A DNA stretch of 64,000 nucleotides. Origin: Rhabdothermincola sediminis. Lineage in GTDB: Bacteria; Actinomycetota; Acidimicrobiia; Acidimicrobiales; Acidimicrobilacustridaceae. The notes under the pieces are model-generated. The model was given only the letters and a program-made list of their open reading frames with translations, did not search any database and was not told where the DNA came from. A program made the position numbers and the translations under genes. This document shows, one piece after another, positions 50,310-57,978 of the stretch (the first letter of the stretch is position 1; each line of letters begins with the position of its first letter). The stretch spans positions 1 to 64,000 of the forward strand of contig NZ_JACFSZ010000012.1 in the NCBI RefSeq assembly GCF_014805525.1. The letters are read 5' to 3'.

Positions 50310-51517
50310 CCGAGGAACCTCACGGGCATGTGCCGCACACCGGTGTGCTTGTTCGAGCGCGTCCATTCCACGGGTCCGGCCAGCTCGCAGGCCCGCACCC
50401 GGTCGAGCAGGGCCTCGAAGACCAACCGGATCTCGAGCCGGGCCAGATTCGCCCCGAGACAGAAGTGCCCGCCGTGGCCGAAGGCGAGATGGCGGTTCGG
50501 CTCCCGGGCCACGTCGAAGCGGAAGGGGTCGGGGAAGACCTCCTCGTCGCGGTTGGCCGATGCCCACCACAGCGTGACCTTGTCGCCAGCAGCGATGTCC
50601 TGATCGCGAACGGTCACGTCGCGGGTCGCGGTCCGGCGGTTGTAGGTGGTCGAGGAGGCCCACCGCAGGATCTCCTCCACCGCGGTGGGCATCAGCGATC
50701 GGTCGTTGCGCAGCGCCTCCCACTGATCCGGATGCTCGATGAGTGCCAGCATGCCGACCGCGATCGAGTTGCGGGTGGTCTCGCTCCCGGCCGCGATGAG
50801 CAGGTTGAAGAACATCTGCAGCTCGAGGTCGGTGAGGAAGCTCGCGTGAACGACTGCGGAGATGATGCCGTCGTCAGGAGTGGCGCGCTTTTGGTCGATG
50901 AGCCAGGTGCCGTACTCGAACATCGCGGCCGACGCGGCCGTCGCCCGGTCGTCCTGCTCGCCGAGCTCCCGCCCGTCGTAGTCGAGAGTCGCATTGGCCC
51001 ACTCGAAGAGCCGGTGGCGATCGTCCTGTGGCACCCCCATGAGGCGGGCCGCGGCCTGCAGCGGCAGCTCGGCCGCGACGTCGAGGAGGAAGTCACACGA
51101 TTCCGCTCCCACCGCGGCGTCGACGATCAACTCGGTGCGCGCCCGCAGCTCGGGCTCCATGGCCCGAAGCGCCCTGGGGGTCACCGCCGGGGTGACGACC
51201 TTGCGGATCTGCTGATGGCGGGGATCGTCCATCATGTTGAGGAGCACGCCCGCCGCGAAGCCGGAGGGGAGGTCTTCGATGAGGGTTCCTCCGCCTTCCC
51301 GCCCGCCGCCTGTGTGGGAGGAGAACGTATCGCCGTCGGACGCGATCGCGACGATGTCCGGGTGGCGGGAGACCACCCAGAATCCCTCGCCGTCGGGGGT
51401 GTGCTCGGTCGGGGGGTGCCACCAGACGGGCGCCTCGCGGCGGAGCTCGGTGAACACGTCGTGGGGGAAGCCCTGCGCGAACGAGTCGAGGTCGGTGAGG
51501 TCGATCGCCGGTCGCAT
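50306..51517 (-). CDS. Cytochrome P450
   Basis: This 403-residue haem monooxygenase has the I-helix oxygen-binding AAGSETTRNSI (about 240-250), the K-helix ExxR in EEILRW (about 285), and the haem loop FGHGGHFCLGANLAR with Cys near residue 352. It resembles the bacterial P450s that hydroxylate steroid side chains or terpenes. Redox partners are not adjacent. Start ATG has GAGAGGGGG upstream. It is the first gene of a P450-NTF2 pair, under the palindrome at 51557-51576. Confidence 0.93.
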   Translation of the reverse strand: MRPAIDLTDLDSFAQGFPHDVFTELRREAPVWWHPPTEHTPDGEGFWVVSRHPDIVAIASDGDTFSSHTGGGREGGGTLIEDLPSGFAAGVLLNMMDDPRHQQIRKVVTPAVTPRALRAMEPELRARTELIVDAAVGAESCDFLLDVAAELPLQAAARLMGVPQDDRHRLFEWANATLDYDGRELGEQDDRATAASAAMFEYGTWLIDQKRATPDDGIISAVVHASFLTDLELQMFFNLLIAAGSETTRNSIAVGMLALIEHPDQWEALRNDRSLMPTAVEEILRWASSTTYNRRTATRDVTVRDQDIAAGDKVTLWWASANRDEEVFPDPFRFDVAREPNRHLAFGHGGHFCLGANLARLEIRLVFEALLDRVRACELAGPVEWTRSNKHTGVRHMPVRFLG

Positions 51518-51556
51518 GCGGCCCCCTCTCCGGCTCCACCACGAGCCGGGATCACG

Positions 51557-51576
51557 GTGTAAACGAGCGTTTACAC
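51557..51576. promoter_or_regulatory. Perfect 9+9 palindrome, likely TetR operator
   Basis: GTGTAAACG-AG-CGTTTACAC, with no mismatch, lies in the 73-base gap between the divergent P450 and YibE/F genes, 39 bases from the first and 14 from the second. Size and symmetry are typical for TetR-family dimers. TetR B (49.4 kb) is the closest candidate regulator. Confidence 0.75.
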
Positions 51577-51590
51577 AGGATACTCCAGGG

Positions 51591-52805
51591 ATGACGACCG
51601 GTCACGACCATCACGGCGGCGTCCTCCTCGAGCTCCCCGAGCGGCGCTGGCAACTGAGTCACACCGTTCTCACGGCCGCCGTCGCCATCGGCGTGCTCGC
51701 GCTGGTGGGGCTGATGGTCTGGTGGCCGCGCGGGGAAGGCCCCGTGTTGAACCCTGGTGGCACCCCCCTCCGCTACGTCGACGCCATCGTCCAGTCGGTC
51801 ACGATCGAGGAGTGCCCCGGTCTCGAGGCGAGCGGGGCACTCACCGACTGCCAGCGGGTCACCGCCGCCACCGCCGACGGGGACACCGCCCGCTTCACGA
51901 TCTTCGCCACGGACTTCGACAAGCCGACCCTCGTGGCCGGGGATCGGGTGGTGCTCGCGCGCAACCCGTTCGCACCTTCCGAGTATCGCTACAGCTTCTC
52001 GGACTTCCAGCGCACGCAACCGCTGCTCCTGCTCGGCGTGCTGTTCGTCGTCGCGGTGGTGCTGTTCGGGCGGTGGCAGGGTGTGCGCGCCCTGGCCGGC
52101 ATCGTGGTGAGCTTCGTGGTCCTGCTCGCCTTCCTCCTCCCGTCGCTCCTCCGCGGGAATCCCGCCCTCCCCGTCGCCCTGGTGGCGACGGTGATCATCG
52201 CCTTCCTCGCCCTGTACCTGGCTCACGGCGTGCGCCTGACCACGACCGTCGCTCTGGTCGGAACGCTGGCCAGCCTCGCCGTGATCGCGGTGCTCGGGCA
52301 GGCCTTCGTCGGCTTCACCCGGTTGACCGGTCTCACCGGTGAGGAAGCGCAGATCCTGCGGATCACCGCCGAGGCGGTCGACCTACGTGGATTGCTGGTG
52401 GCCGGCATCGTCGTCGGAGCCCTCGGGGTGCTCGACGACGTGACCGTCACGCAGGTCTCCGCGGTGGTGCAGCTCCGGCGGGCGAACCCATCCATGTCGA
52501 GGGTGGAGCTCTACCGCTCGGCGTTGAAGATCGGCCGTGACCACATCGCATCCACCGTCAACACGCTCGTGCTGGCCTACGCCGGGGCGTCGCTGCCGAT
52601 CCTGCTGCTGTATGCGGAGGCCGGGCAGCCCTGGGCTCGGGTGACCGCGGGGGAGCTGGTGGCGATGGAGATCGTGAGGACCCTCGTGGGCTCCATCGGC
52701 TTGATCGTCGCGGTGCCGATCACCACCGCGCTCGCCGCGGTGCTCCTCTCACCACGACCCACCGCCACCACCGCCGCCGCCACCACCAGCGGAGCCACCA
52801 CTTGA
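51591..52805 (+). CDS. YibE/F-like membrane protein
   Basis: This 404-residue polytopic protein has a first helix (about 25-45), an extracytoplasmic beta-rich domain (about 55-135), then at least six more hydrophobic segments. QPLLLLGVLFVVAVVLFGRWQG, LALYLAHGVRL, and GALGVLDDVTVTQVSAVVQL are YibE/F family blocks. The family is predicted to be transport-related, but with no known substrate. ATG 51591 is used. The His-rich MTTGHDHHGG start may bind metal. It overlaps the next gene's end by 57 bases, where repeats give it a Thr/Ala-rich tail. Confidence 0.85.
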   Translation: MTTGHDHHGGVLLELPERRWQLSHTVLTAAVAIGVLALVGLMVWWPRGEGPVLNPGGTPLRYVDAIVQSVTIEECPGLEASGALTDCQRVTAATADGDTARFTIFATDFDKPTLVAGDRVVLARNPFAPSEYRYSFSDFQRTQPLLLLGVLFVVAVVLFGRWQGVRALAGIVVSFVVLLAFLLPSLLRGNPALPVALVATVIIAFLALYLAHGVRLTTTVALVGTLASLAVIAVLGQAFVGFTRLTGLTGEEAQILRITAEAVDLRGLLVAGIVVGALGVLDDVTVTQVSAVVQLRRANPSMSRVELYRSALKIGRDHIASTVNTLVLAYAGASLPILLLYAEAGQPWARVTAGELVAMEIVRTLVGSIGLIVAVPITTALAAVLLSPRPTATTAAATTSGATT

Positions 52806-54686
52806 GAACCCGCTGCCTCCACTCGAGGGCGGGGGTGTCGATGCCAGCGTCCGGCTCGCCGCGGTGGTGAACGAGGTGGTGACGACGTTGAGGCGCTCGA
52901 CGGTGAAGGGCTGGTTGCCGACGTACCAGGCGCTCGTCGCGGCCGTCGCCTCCACACCCAGGGAGGCGAAGGTGCGGGCCCACCGATCGGTGATCCCGAG
53001 CACCACCGCGTAGCCCAGGTAGTCGCTGAAGATGTTGCGTTGCTCGGCCCACCTCGCTCGTGGTGCCTCGGAGTCGACCATGAACTGCTCAAAGCCGCCG
53101 ATCCGGCGGCGCAGGCCCGTGCCGGCCGGGGTGCGTCTGGGGAACCTGCCGGCGAAGAGCACGATCGCCAACGACGCCACCAGCAACGGCACGGTCAGCA
53201 GTGCCAGCGTGGTGAAGGACGCGGCCGCGGCCAGCACCGTTGCGGAGACCACGGTGAGCAGGATCCCGAGCGCTCGCCACCGGACCCGCACCCGGTCGGG
53301 ACGAGCCGCGAACCAGCCTCGGGAGATCCCGTTGTCGTAGACCTGATCGATGACGTTCCCGAGGCGCTTCGCGAACCGGTTACGAAGATCGCTGAGCAGT
53401 ACGGTGTCCCGACGGGCGAAGAGGGCGTTCATCAGGGTGCGCTCGTAGCCGAGCCAGTCGAGATCGTCGTCGCGCAGGCGGACCAACCGGTAGTCGTTCC
53501 TGCGTCCCTCGCCGACCTGCTCGATGCGCAGCGCACCACGCACTGCCAGGTCGACGATGGTTGCCGAGATGTCGAGCGGCCGGACGCTCTCGTTGCGGAC
53601 CAGCGCGAGCTGCGCGGGGCGCACCCCGTCGGGAGGAACGAACTCGACCGGGGAGTCACCGCGCTCGAAGAGTGGGACGGGCACACCGTCCGCCCCCGCG
53701 GGTGCGAAGGCGATGTCGGTGGGCGAGCCGGCGAGGCGCCGGTCCCGCCCGACGGCGAAGGCGAGCGCCGCGACCCCCGCCAGGAGTGCGGCGAGCAGCG
53801 CCGCCGAGCCGCCGACGGTCAGCGGGGTCACGGAGAACGCGCGGGTGAGCGACCAGCGCCGTTCCAGGAGCAGGGGGGCGTCAGCAACAGCTCCGGCCGG
53901 CAGAGCCACAGCCACGGTGAGTCCTTCGCCTGGCATGAGCTGCTGCTGCTGGAAACCGGCTCGATCGCCGGCCAGCTCGCCCGCGTCGCAGGTGGCCGTC
54001 GACCCTCGCCGGCCCGCGTAGCACGCGAGGCGGAACGCCGGCGTGGGAGCATGGACGGCGACCGTCACGTCGTAGAGCGGCACGTCCCAGCCGTCGCCGG
54101 TGACGTTCCAGTAGAGCTCCTGGTGGCCGGGGAACGCGTTGACCACTCCCTGGAGGCGGTATCGCAAGCGGTAGGTGTGGCGGCCCCGCACGGTGCGGTC
54201 GGGGTCGCCGATGCGGATCTGGGTCGTGCCGTCCGGCCCGTCCTCCACCACCCAGTCGGCAGGAGTGCCGGTGGGGCTGGTCACGTCGAGGACGGACAAG
54301 GGGTACACGCGGTCCCACTCGTCGTTGCAGCGCTGGGTCAGGCGGAGCCGCCGGAAGATGCCATGGCGGTCGGTTCTCCCGTCGAAGTCGTAGTCGATGG
54401 TCTCGGTGAACACCGCGCTGCCATCCTCGCCCACCTGCACGTCGACGGCGAAGGCGCGGACCGCCTCACCGCGGGTCTGCACGAACGTCGGGAGCGATGG
54501 CACGGAGCCCGGCACGCCCTGCAGCCCACCGCCAGGGGACGGCTCGGGGGTCGTGGCTACGCGGGCGGCGCCTTCGCACAGGACGTCGTCGCGGCGCTCT
54601 GCGGCCCCGGCAGCATCGGGCCAGCTCGAGCTCACCAGCACGAGCAGCCAGAAGAGGGACACGGCGACCGCGACCTTCGTGCGCAC
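52749..54686 (-). CDS. DUF2207 predicted membrane protein
   Basis: This 645-residue protein is read from GTG 54686, with AAGGTGG upstream and a signal peptide (about 1-28). A large extracytoplasmic DUF2207 domain contains FAVDVQVGEDGSAVFTETIDYDF and GIFRRL, followed by a membrane helix (about 290-315), cytoplasmic segment, and a helix pair (about 465-510). The end is a Ser/Gly-rich tail, SGGSAGGGGGGGGGGSW, typical of such proteins. Function unknown, probably envelope-related. ATG 54719 would add 11 residues. Confidence 0.83.
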   Translation of the reverse strand: MRTKVAVAVSLFWLLVLVSSSWPDAAGAAERRDDVLCEGAARVATTPEPSPGGGLQGVPGSVPSLPTFVQTRGEAVRAFAVDVQVGEDGSAVFTETIDYDFDGRTDRHGIFRRLRLTQRCNDEWDRVYPLSVLDVTSPTGTPADWVVEDGPDGTTQIRIGDPDRTVRGRHTYRLRYRLQGVVNAFPGHQELYWNVTGDGWDVPLYDVTVAVHAPTPAFRLACYAGRRGSTATCDAGELAGDRAGFQQQQLMPGEGLTVAVALPAGAVADAPLLLERRWSLTRAFSVTPLTVGGSAALLAALLAGVAALAFAVGRDRRLAGSPTDIAFAPAGADGVPVPLFERGDSPVEFVPPDGVRPAQLALVRNESVRPLDISATIVDLAVRGALRIEQVGEGRRNDYRLVRLRDDDLDWLGYERTLMNALFARRDTVLLSDLRNRFAKRLGNVIDQVYDNGISRGWFAARPDRVRVRWRALGILLTVVSATVLAAAASFTTLALLTVPLLVASLAIVLFAGRFPRRTPAGTGLRRRIGGFEQFMVDSEAPRARWAEQRNIFSDYLGYAVVLGITDRWARTFASLGVEATAATSAWYVGNQPFTVERLNVVTTSFTTAASRTLASTPPPSSGGSGFSSGGSAGGGGGGGGGGSW

Positions 54687-54752
54687 CGCGCACCACCTTC
54701 GCGCGGCCGGCAGGGCCATGTGCCCGCTCTTCCAGCTCCGGGTGCGTCGCTC

Positions 54753-54767
54753 AGTGTGAGCTACACT
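54753..54767. promoter_or_regulatory. Short dyad and -10-like element before the His-rich gene
   Basis: AGTGT-GAGCT-ACACT forms 5-base arms, and TACACT (54762-54767) has -10 form. It lies between the divergent DUF2207 and His-rich genes. A metal-sensing repressor is conceivable from context only. Confidence 0.35.
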
Positions 54768-54795
54768 CAGGGCGTTCGGCGGAAGGGGGAAGCCG

Positions 54796-55899
54796 ATGGA
54801 AGCCCAGGGGAGCCTGGTCCATCGACGCGAGGTATCAGGTGGACCGCCGGTACGGCGGTGGTACCAGAGGGGATCGCTGGCCGTGCTGGGGTTCGCGGCC
54901 CTCTCGGTCGGTGTGCTGGGCGCGGGAGCCTCGACGGGCGGTGGCCCCGGGGTGGGCTCGCCTCCCGGTGAGCTCGCGCTGGCGGCCGAGGGTTCCTCCG
55001 ACGGCCACGACCACCCTCATGACGGCGACGCCCACGCACACGACACCTCGGGCAGCGACCATGCCCACGGGGACGGCGCCAGCCACGCAGCCGGCGCGCC
55101 CCACGCGCACGGACCGGACGGGGGGTCGGGATCGCACGGCCACGACGACCACCCGGACAGCTCCGGCGGCCATGACCATGCGGTGGGCGGCGCAACGGAC
55201 GATCACGGCGATCACCACCATCCCGGCGGCACCACGCCTGGCGCCGACGGTCACGACCACGCCGGCGGCAGCTCCGGCCCCGGGGGAGGGGACCACGATC
55301 ACGGCGGGGACGGCGGCGGGGGACTCCCTGGCCCCGGCGACCACGACCACGACCACGACGAAGGCACCGGTACCGGCGCCACGCCCGAGCAAGAGGCGCG
55401 AGCGGCGGCTCTCCTGGCGGCCACGGAGGCCTCGATCCCGAAGTGGGCGAGCACCCGGGCCGCTCACGCGGCTGGTTTCCGCAGCATCGGTGATGCGGTG
55501 ACCGGCTTCGAGCACTGGGTGAACTGGGAGTGGTTCCTCGACGATGTCGTGCTCGATCCCGAGCACCCCGAGTCGCTCGTGTACCGCGTCCTGTCGGACG
55601 GCACTCGGGTGCTGGAGTCCGCGATGTACATCCTCCCGCTGGGAGCGACCATGGCCGATGTGCCCGACGTGGGCGGCCCGCTCACGCCGTGGCACATCCA
55701 CGACAACCTCTGCTGGGACTTCAGCCGGCCCACTCCGATCGTGGTGGCCACGACGGTGAGCGGGGTGTGCCCCATCGGCACCTTGTTCGTGACCCCGCCG
55801 ATGCTGCACGTGTGGATCGTCGACACACCTTGCGGGCGATTCGCGGAGATCGAGGGCGTGCAGGGGACCGCGAGCTGCGACCACCACCACCAGGGCTGA
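54796..55899 (+). CDS. Exported histidine-rich protein of unknown function
   Basis: This 367-residue protein has a strong GGAAGGGGGA ribosome binding site. A basic N-terminus and a hydrophobic segment (about 26-50) suggest export. Residues about 68-195 consist of repeated His-Asp/Gly units (GHDHPHDGDAHAHD and similar), with dozens of His that could bind Zn, Cu or Ni. The remaining ~170 residues are folded, with PWHIHDNLCWDFSRP, SGVCPIGTLFVTPPMLHVWIVDTPCGRF and a terminal CDHHHQG. I cannot name this domain. A metal store or a delivery protein is a plausible inference. Confidence 0.78.
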   Translation: MEAQGSLVHRREVSGGPPVRRWYQRGSLAVLGFAALSVGVLGAGASTGGGPGVGSPPGELALAAEGSSDGHDHPHDGDAHAHDTSGSDHAHGDGASHAAGAPHAHGPDGGSGSHGHDDHPDSSGGHDHAVGGATDDHGDHHHPGGTTPGADGHDHAGGSSGPGGGDHDHGGDGGGGLPGPGDHDHDHDEGTGTGATPEQEARAAALLAATEASIPKWASTRAAHAAGFRSIGDAVTGFEHWVNWEWFLDDVVLDPEHPESLVYRVLSDGTRVLESAMYILPLGATMADVPDVGGPLTPWHIHDNLCWDFSRPTPIVVATTVSGVCPIGTLFVTPPMLHVWIVDTPCGRFAEIEGVQGTASCDHHHQG

Positions 55900-55928
55900 G
55901 CAGGCCGGGGTGGGCTGCCCTCCTCCGA

Positions 55929-57164
55929 TCAGTGGGCGTCCCTCCCCGGGATGGGCAGTGCCGGCGGCTCCGCGAACGCCGGGGGTCCGTCGAGGTCGAG
56001 GCAGTCGAGCAGGTTGCTCGCGTTCGCGTCGCGCCGGGTCAGCGCGCCGAGGTTCCACTTGGTGGCGATCAGTCGCAGCACCGAGGTGTGGTCGTGGATG
56101 ACGTGTGACACGTAGTCCCGGCGCGCGTAGGGCGAGACGACCACACACGGCACACGGAAGCCGAGGCGATCCCACCCGCCCGGCAGGTGCACGTCGGGCA
56201 CGAGTTTCGGCGGGATGTCATCGGGTGGCACGGCGGGAGGAGGGGGGACGTGGTCGTAGTAGCCGCCGTGCTCGTCGTAGGTCCAGATCAACAGGGTGCG
56301 GGGCCAGCAGGGCGACCCGAGGACAGCGTTGATGATGCGGGCCGAGAAGGCTTCGCCTTCCTGGATGTCCTGCGGGTTCTCCTCGGACAGGTCGGTGCGG
56401 GGGGTGACCAGGCTGAACGGGGGGAGCGTTCCCCGGCTAGCGTCCTCGACGAAGTCGTCGTAGGTGCGTCCACGGCCGGGGTTCGCGAACCACACGGGTG
56501 GGTAGAGGGCTGGTTCCGGCAGGTCGCCGAAGTAGTTGCGCCACTCGATCCCGAGATCGTCGAGACGATCGAAGATGGTGCCGTTCGGCGGCACCTCGTC
56601 GAGCGGCGGGATGTCGGTGGTGACCATGCCCATGGCGGTGCCGGACCACATGAACCGCCGGTTGGGGAACGTCTGGGTGAGGGCGGAGGCGAAGTAGCGG
56701 TCGCAGAGCGGGAAGGTTCTGGCGAGGCCCCAGTAGAAGGGGATGTCATCGCCGGTCCAATAACCCATGGCGGTACGACCGCTGCCGCTGCGCACGAAGC
56801 CGTCGAGTCGGCCCTCGTTCCATTGGATGTGGCAGGCGTTCCAATCCGGAGCCGGTTCGTCGGGGGGCTGCCGGGTGGTCTCGAAGTGGTAGGCCCGGAC
56901 CGGGTTGCCGTCAGTGTCGGGGTTGGCGTCGAGCGGGCGACCCTGGTCATCGAGGGTGAAGCCGTCCCCCCGGCCGAGCATCCCGAAGTAGTTGTCGAAA
57001 GAGTGGTTCTCCATCACCAGCACGACGATGTGCTCGATCTGGGGCAACAGGTCCGTGCCCTCGGGAAGGTCCGGGGCGGGGCGGCTCCCCGGCTCGTGCA
57101 CGGGGCCGGCAGGATCGAACCACGACGTGGTGAGGGATCCGAGCACGGGCGGCTTCAGCGTCAT
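55929..57164 (-). CDS. Phospholipase C/acid phosphatase-type phosphoesterase
   Basis: This 411-residue member of the bacterial non-haemolytic phospholipase C superfamily has the metal/nucleophile block IEHIVVLVMENHSFDNYFGML (about 43-63), with further ligands in TYDEHGGYYDHVPPPP (about 302) and RVPCVVVSPYARRDYVSHVIHDHTSVLRLI (about 345). No signal peptide is visible; most relatives are exported by Tat, so either the start is wrong or it is cytosolic. It hydrolyses phosphoester bonds in phospholipids or similar. Downstream of the CPBP gene by 6 bases, same strand. Confidence 0.87.
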   Translation of the reverse strand: MTLKPPVLGSLTTSWFDPAGPVHEPGSRPAPDLPEGTDLLPQIEHIVVLVMENHSFDNYFGMLGRGDGFTLDDQGRPLDANPDTDGNPVRAYHFETTRQPPDEPAPDWNACHIQWNEGRLDGFVRSGSGRTAMGYWTGDDIPFYWGLARTFPLCDRYFASALTQTFPNRRFMWSGTAMGMVTTDIPPLDEVPPNGTIFDRLDDLGIEWRNYFGDLPEPALYPPVWFANPGRGRTYDDFVEDASRGTLPPFSLVTPRTDLSEENPQDIQEGEAFSARIINAVLGSPCWPRTLLIWTYDEHGGYYDHVPPPPAVPPDDIPPKLVPDVHLPGGWDRLGFRVPCVVVSPYARRDYVSHVIHDHTSVLRLIATKWNLGALTRRDANASNLLDCLDLDGPPAFAEPPALPIPGRDAH

Positions 57165-57170
57165 GGGGGC

Positions 57171-57917
57171 TCACGCTACTTCCAGGACGATGCCGTCCCG
57201 GGCCCGCCGGGCGACCCCGGCGGCCACCGCGTAGGCGACCGCGTTCGTCGTCGCGTGGGTCAGCACCGGCGCCAGGACGCTACCGGTGCGCACCCGCTCG
57301 ACGCCGAACAGCACCCCCGCGAGGGTGGTGGCAGCCACGGCGCCGGCGACGACCGCCGCGGGATGAGCGGTGCGGGTGGCGGGGTGGTGCTCACGATCGG
57401 CCAGTGCCGGCAGGATGTGCCACAGCCCGAACAGCGCGGAGCTCACGGCGATCGCACCGGGTGGGCTGAAGCGCCGCATGGCCAGCCCCAGGATCACCCC
57501 ACGGAAGACGACCTCCTCGTAGACGGCGGTCCCGAACGGGATCTCCACCAACGAGGTGTACGCCACCTGGCCGGGTGAGACGTCGAGCACCCGGGCATCG
57601 GTGAACAGCGGCCGGGTGCGGGGGACCAGCGCGCCCGCTCCGACGATCGCGCCGATGACCAGCGAGCCGAGGACCCCGCGGCGCAACGCGGCGCGCAGGC
57701 GGGCGGGACCGAGGCCCAGTTCGTCGAGCGAGGCGCCTGCTGCTCTGGCCGCCGCGACCGCCGCCGCCGCCGACGCGAGGTGGGTCCCGAGGTGGAAGCG
57801 AACCGGCACCAGGCGATGGTCGACGACGTGGGCGGCCGCGATGCCACCCACGATCGCGGCCTCGGCGACGGGCCGTCCCGTCCCGGCCGGCTGGCGGGTG
57901 CCTCGGCGCCTGCGCAT
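57171..57917 (-). CDS. CPBP-family intramembrane metalloprotease
   Basis: This 248-residue, Abi/CAAX-protease-like membrane enzyme has motif EEVVFRG (EExxxR, about 138) and the later FGLWHILPAL (FxxxH, about 162) and THATTNA (HxxxN, about 226), all of which line the active site in this family. Several hydrophobic helices surround them. Substrate is unknown. It precedes the phosphoesterase and diverges from the alpha/beta-hydrolase membrane gene by 61 bases. Confidence 0.87.
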   Translation of the reverse strand: MRRRRGTRQPAGTGRPVAEAAIVGGIAAAHVVDHRLVPVRFHLGTHLASAAAAVAAARAAGASLDELGLGPARLRAALRRGVLGSLVIGAIVGAGALVPRTRPLFTDARVLDVSPGQVAYTSLVEIPFGTAVYEEVVFRGVILGLAMRRFSPPGAIAVSSALFGLWHILPALADREHHPATRTAHPAAVVAGAVAATTLAGVLFGVERVRTGSVLAPVLTHATTNAVAYAVAAGVARRARDGIVLEVA

Positions 57918-57978
57918 GGCTGGGGGAGCGTAGCGGGCACCGGAGCTACGCTCGCCGCCATCCCGGTCCGGGAGGCAT

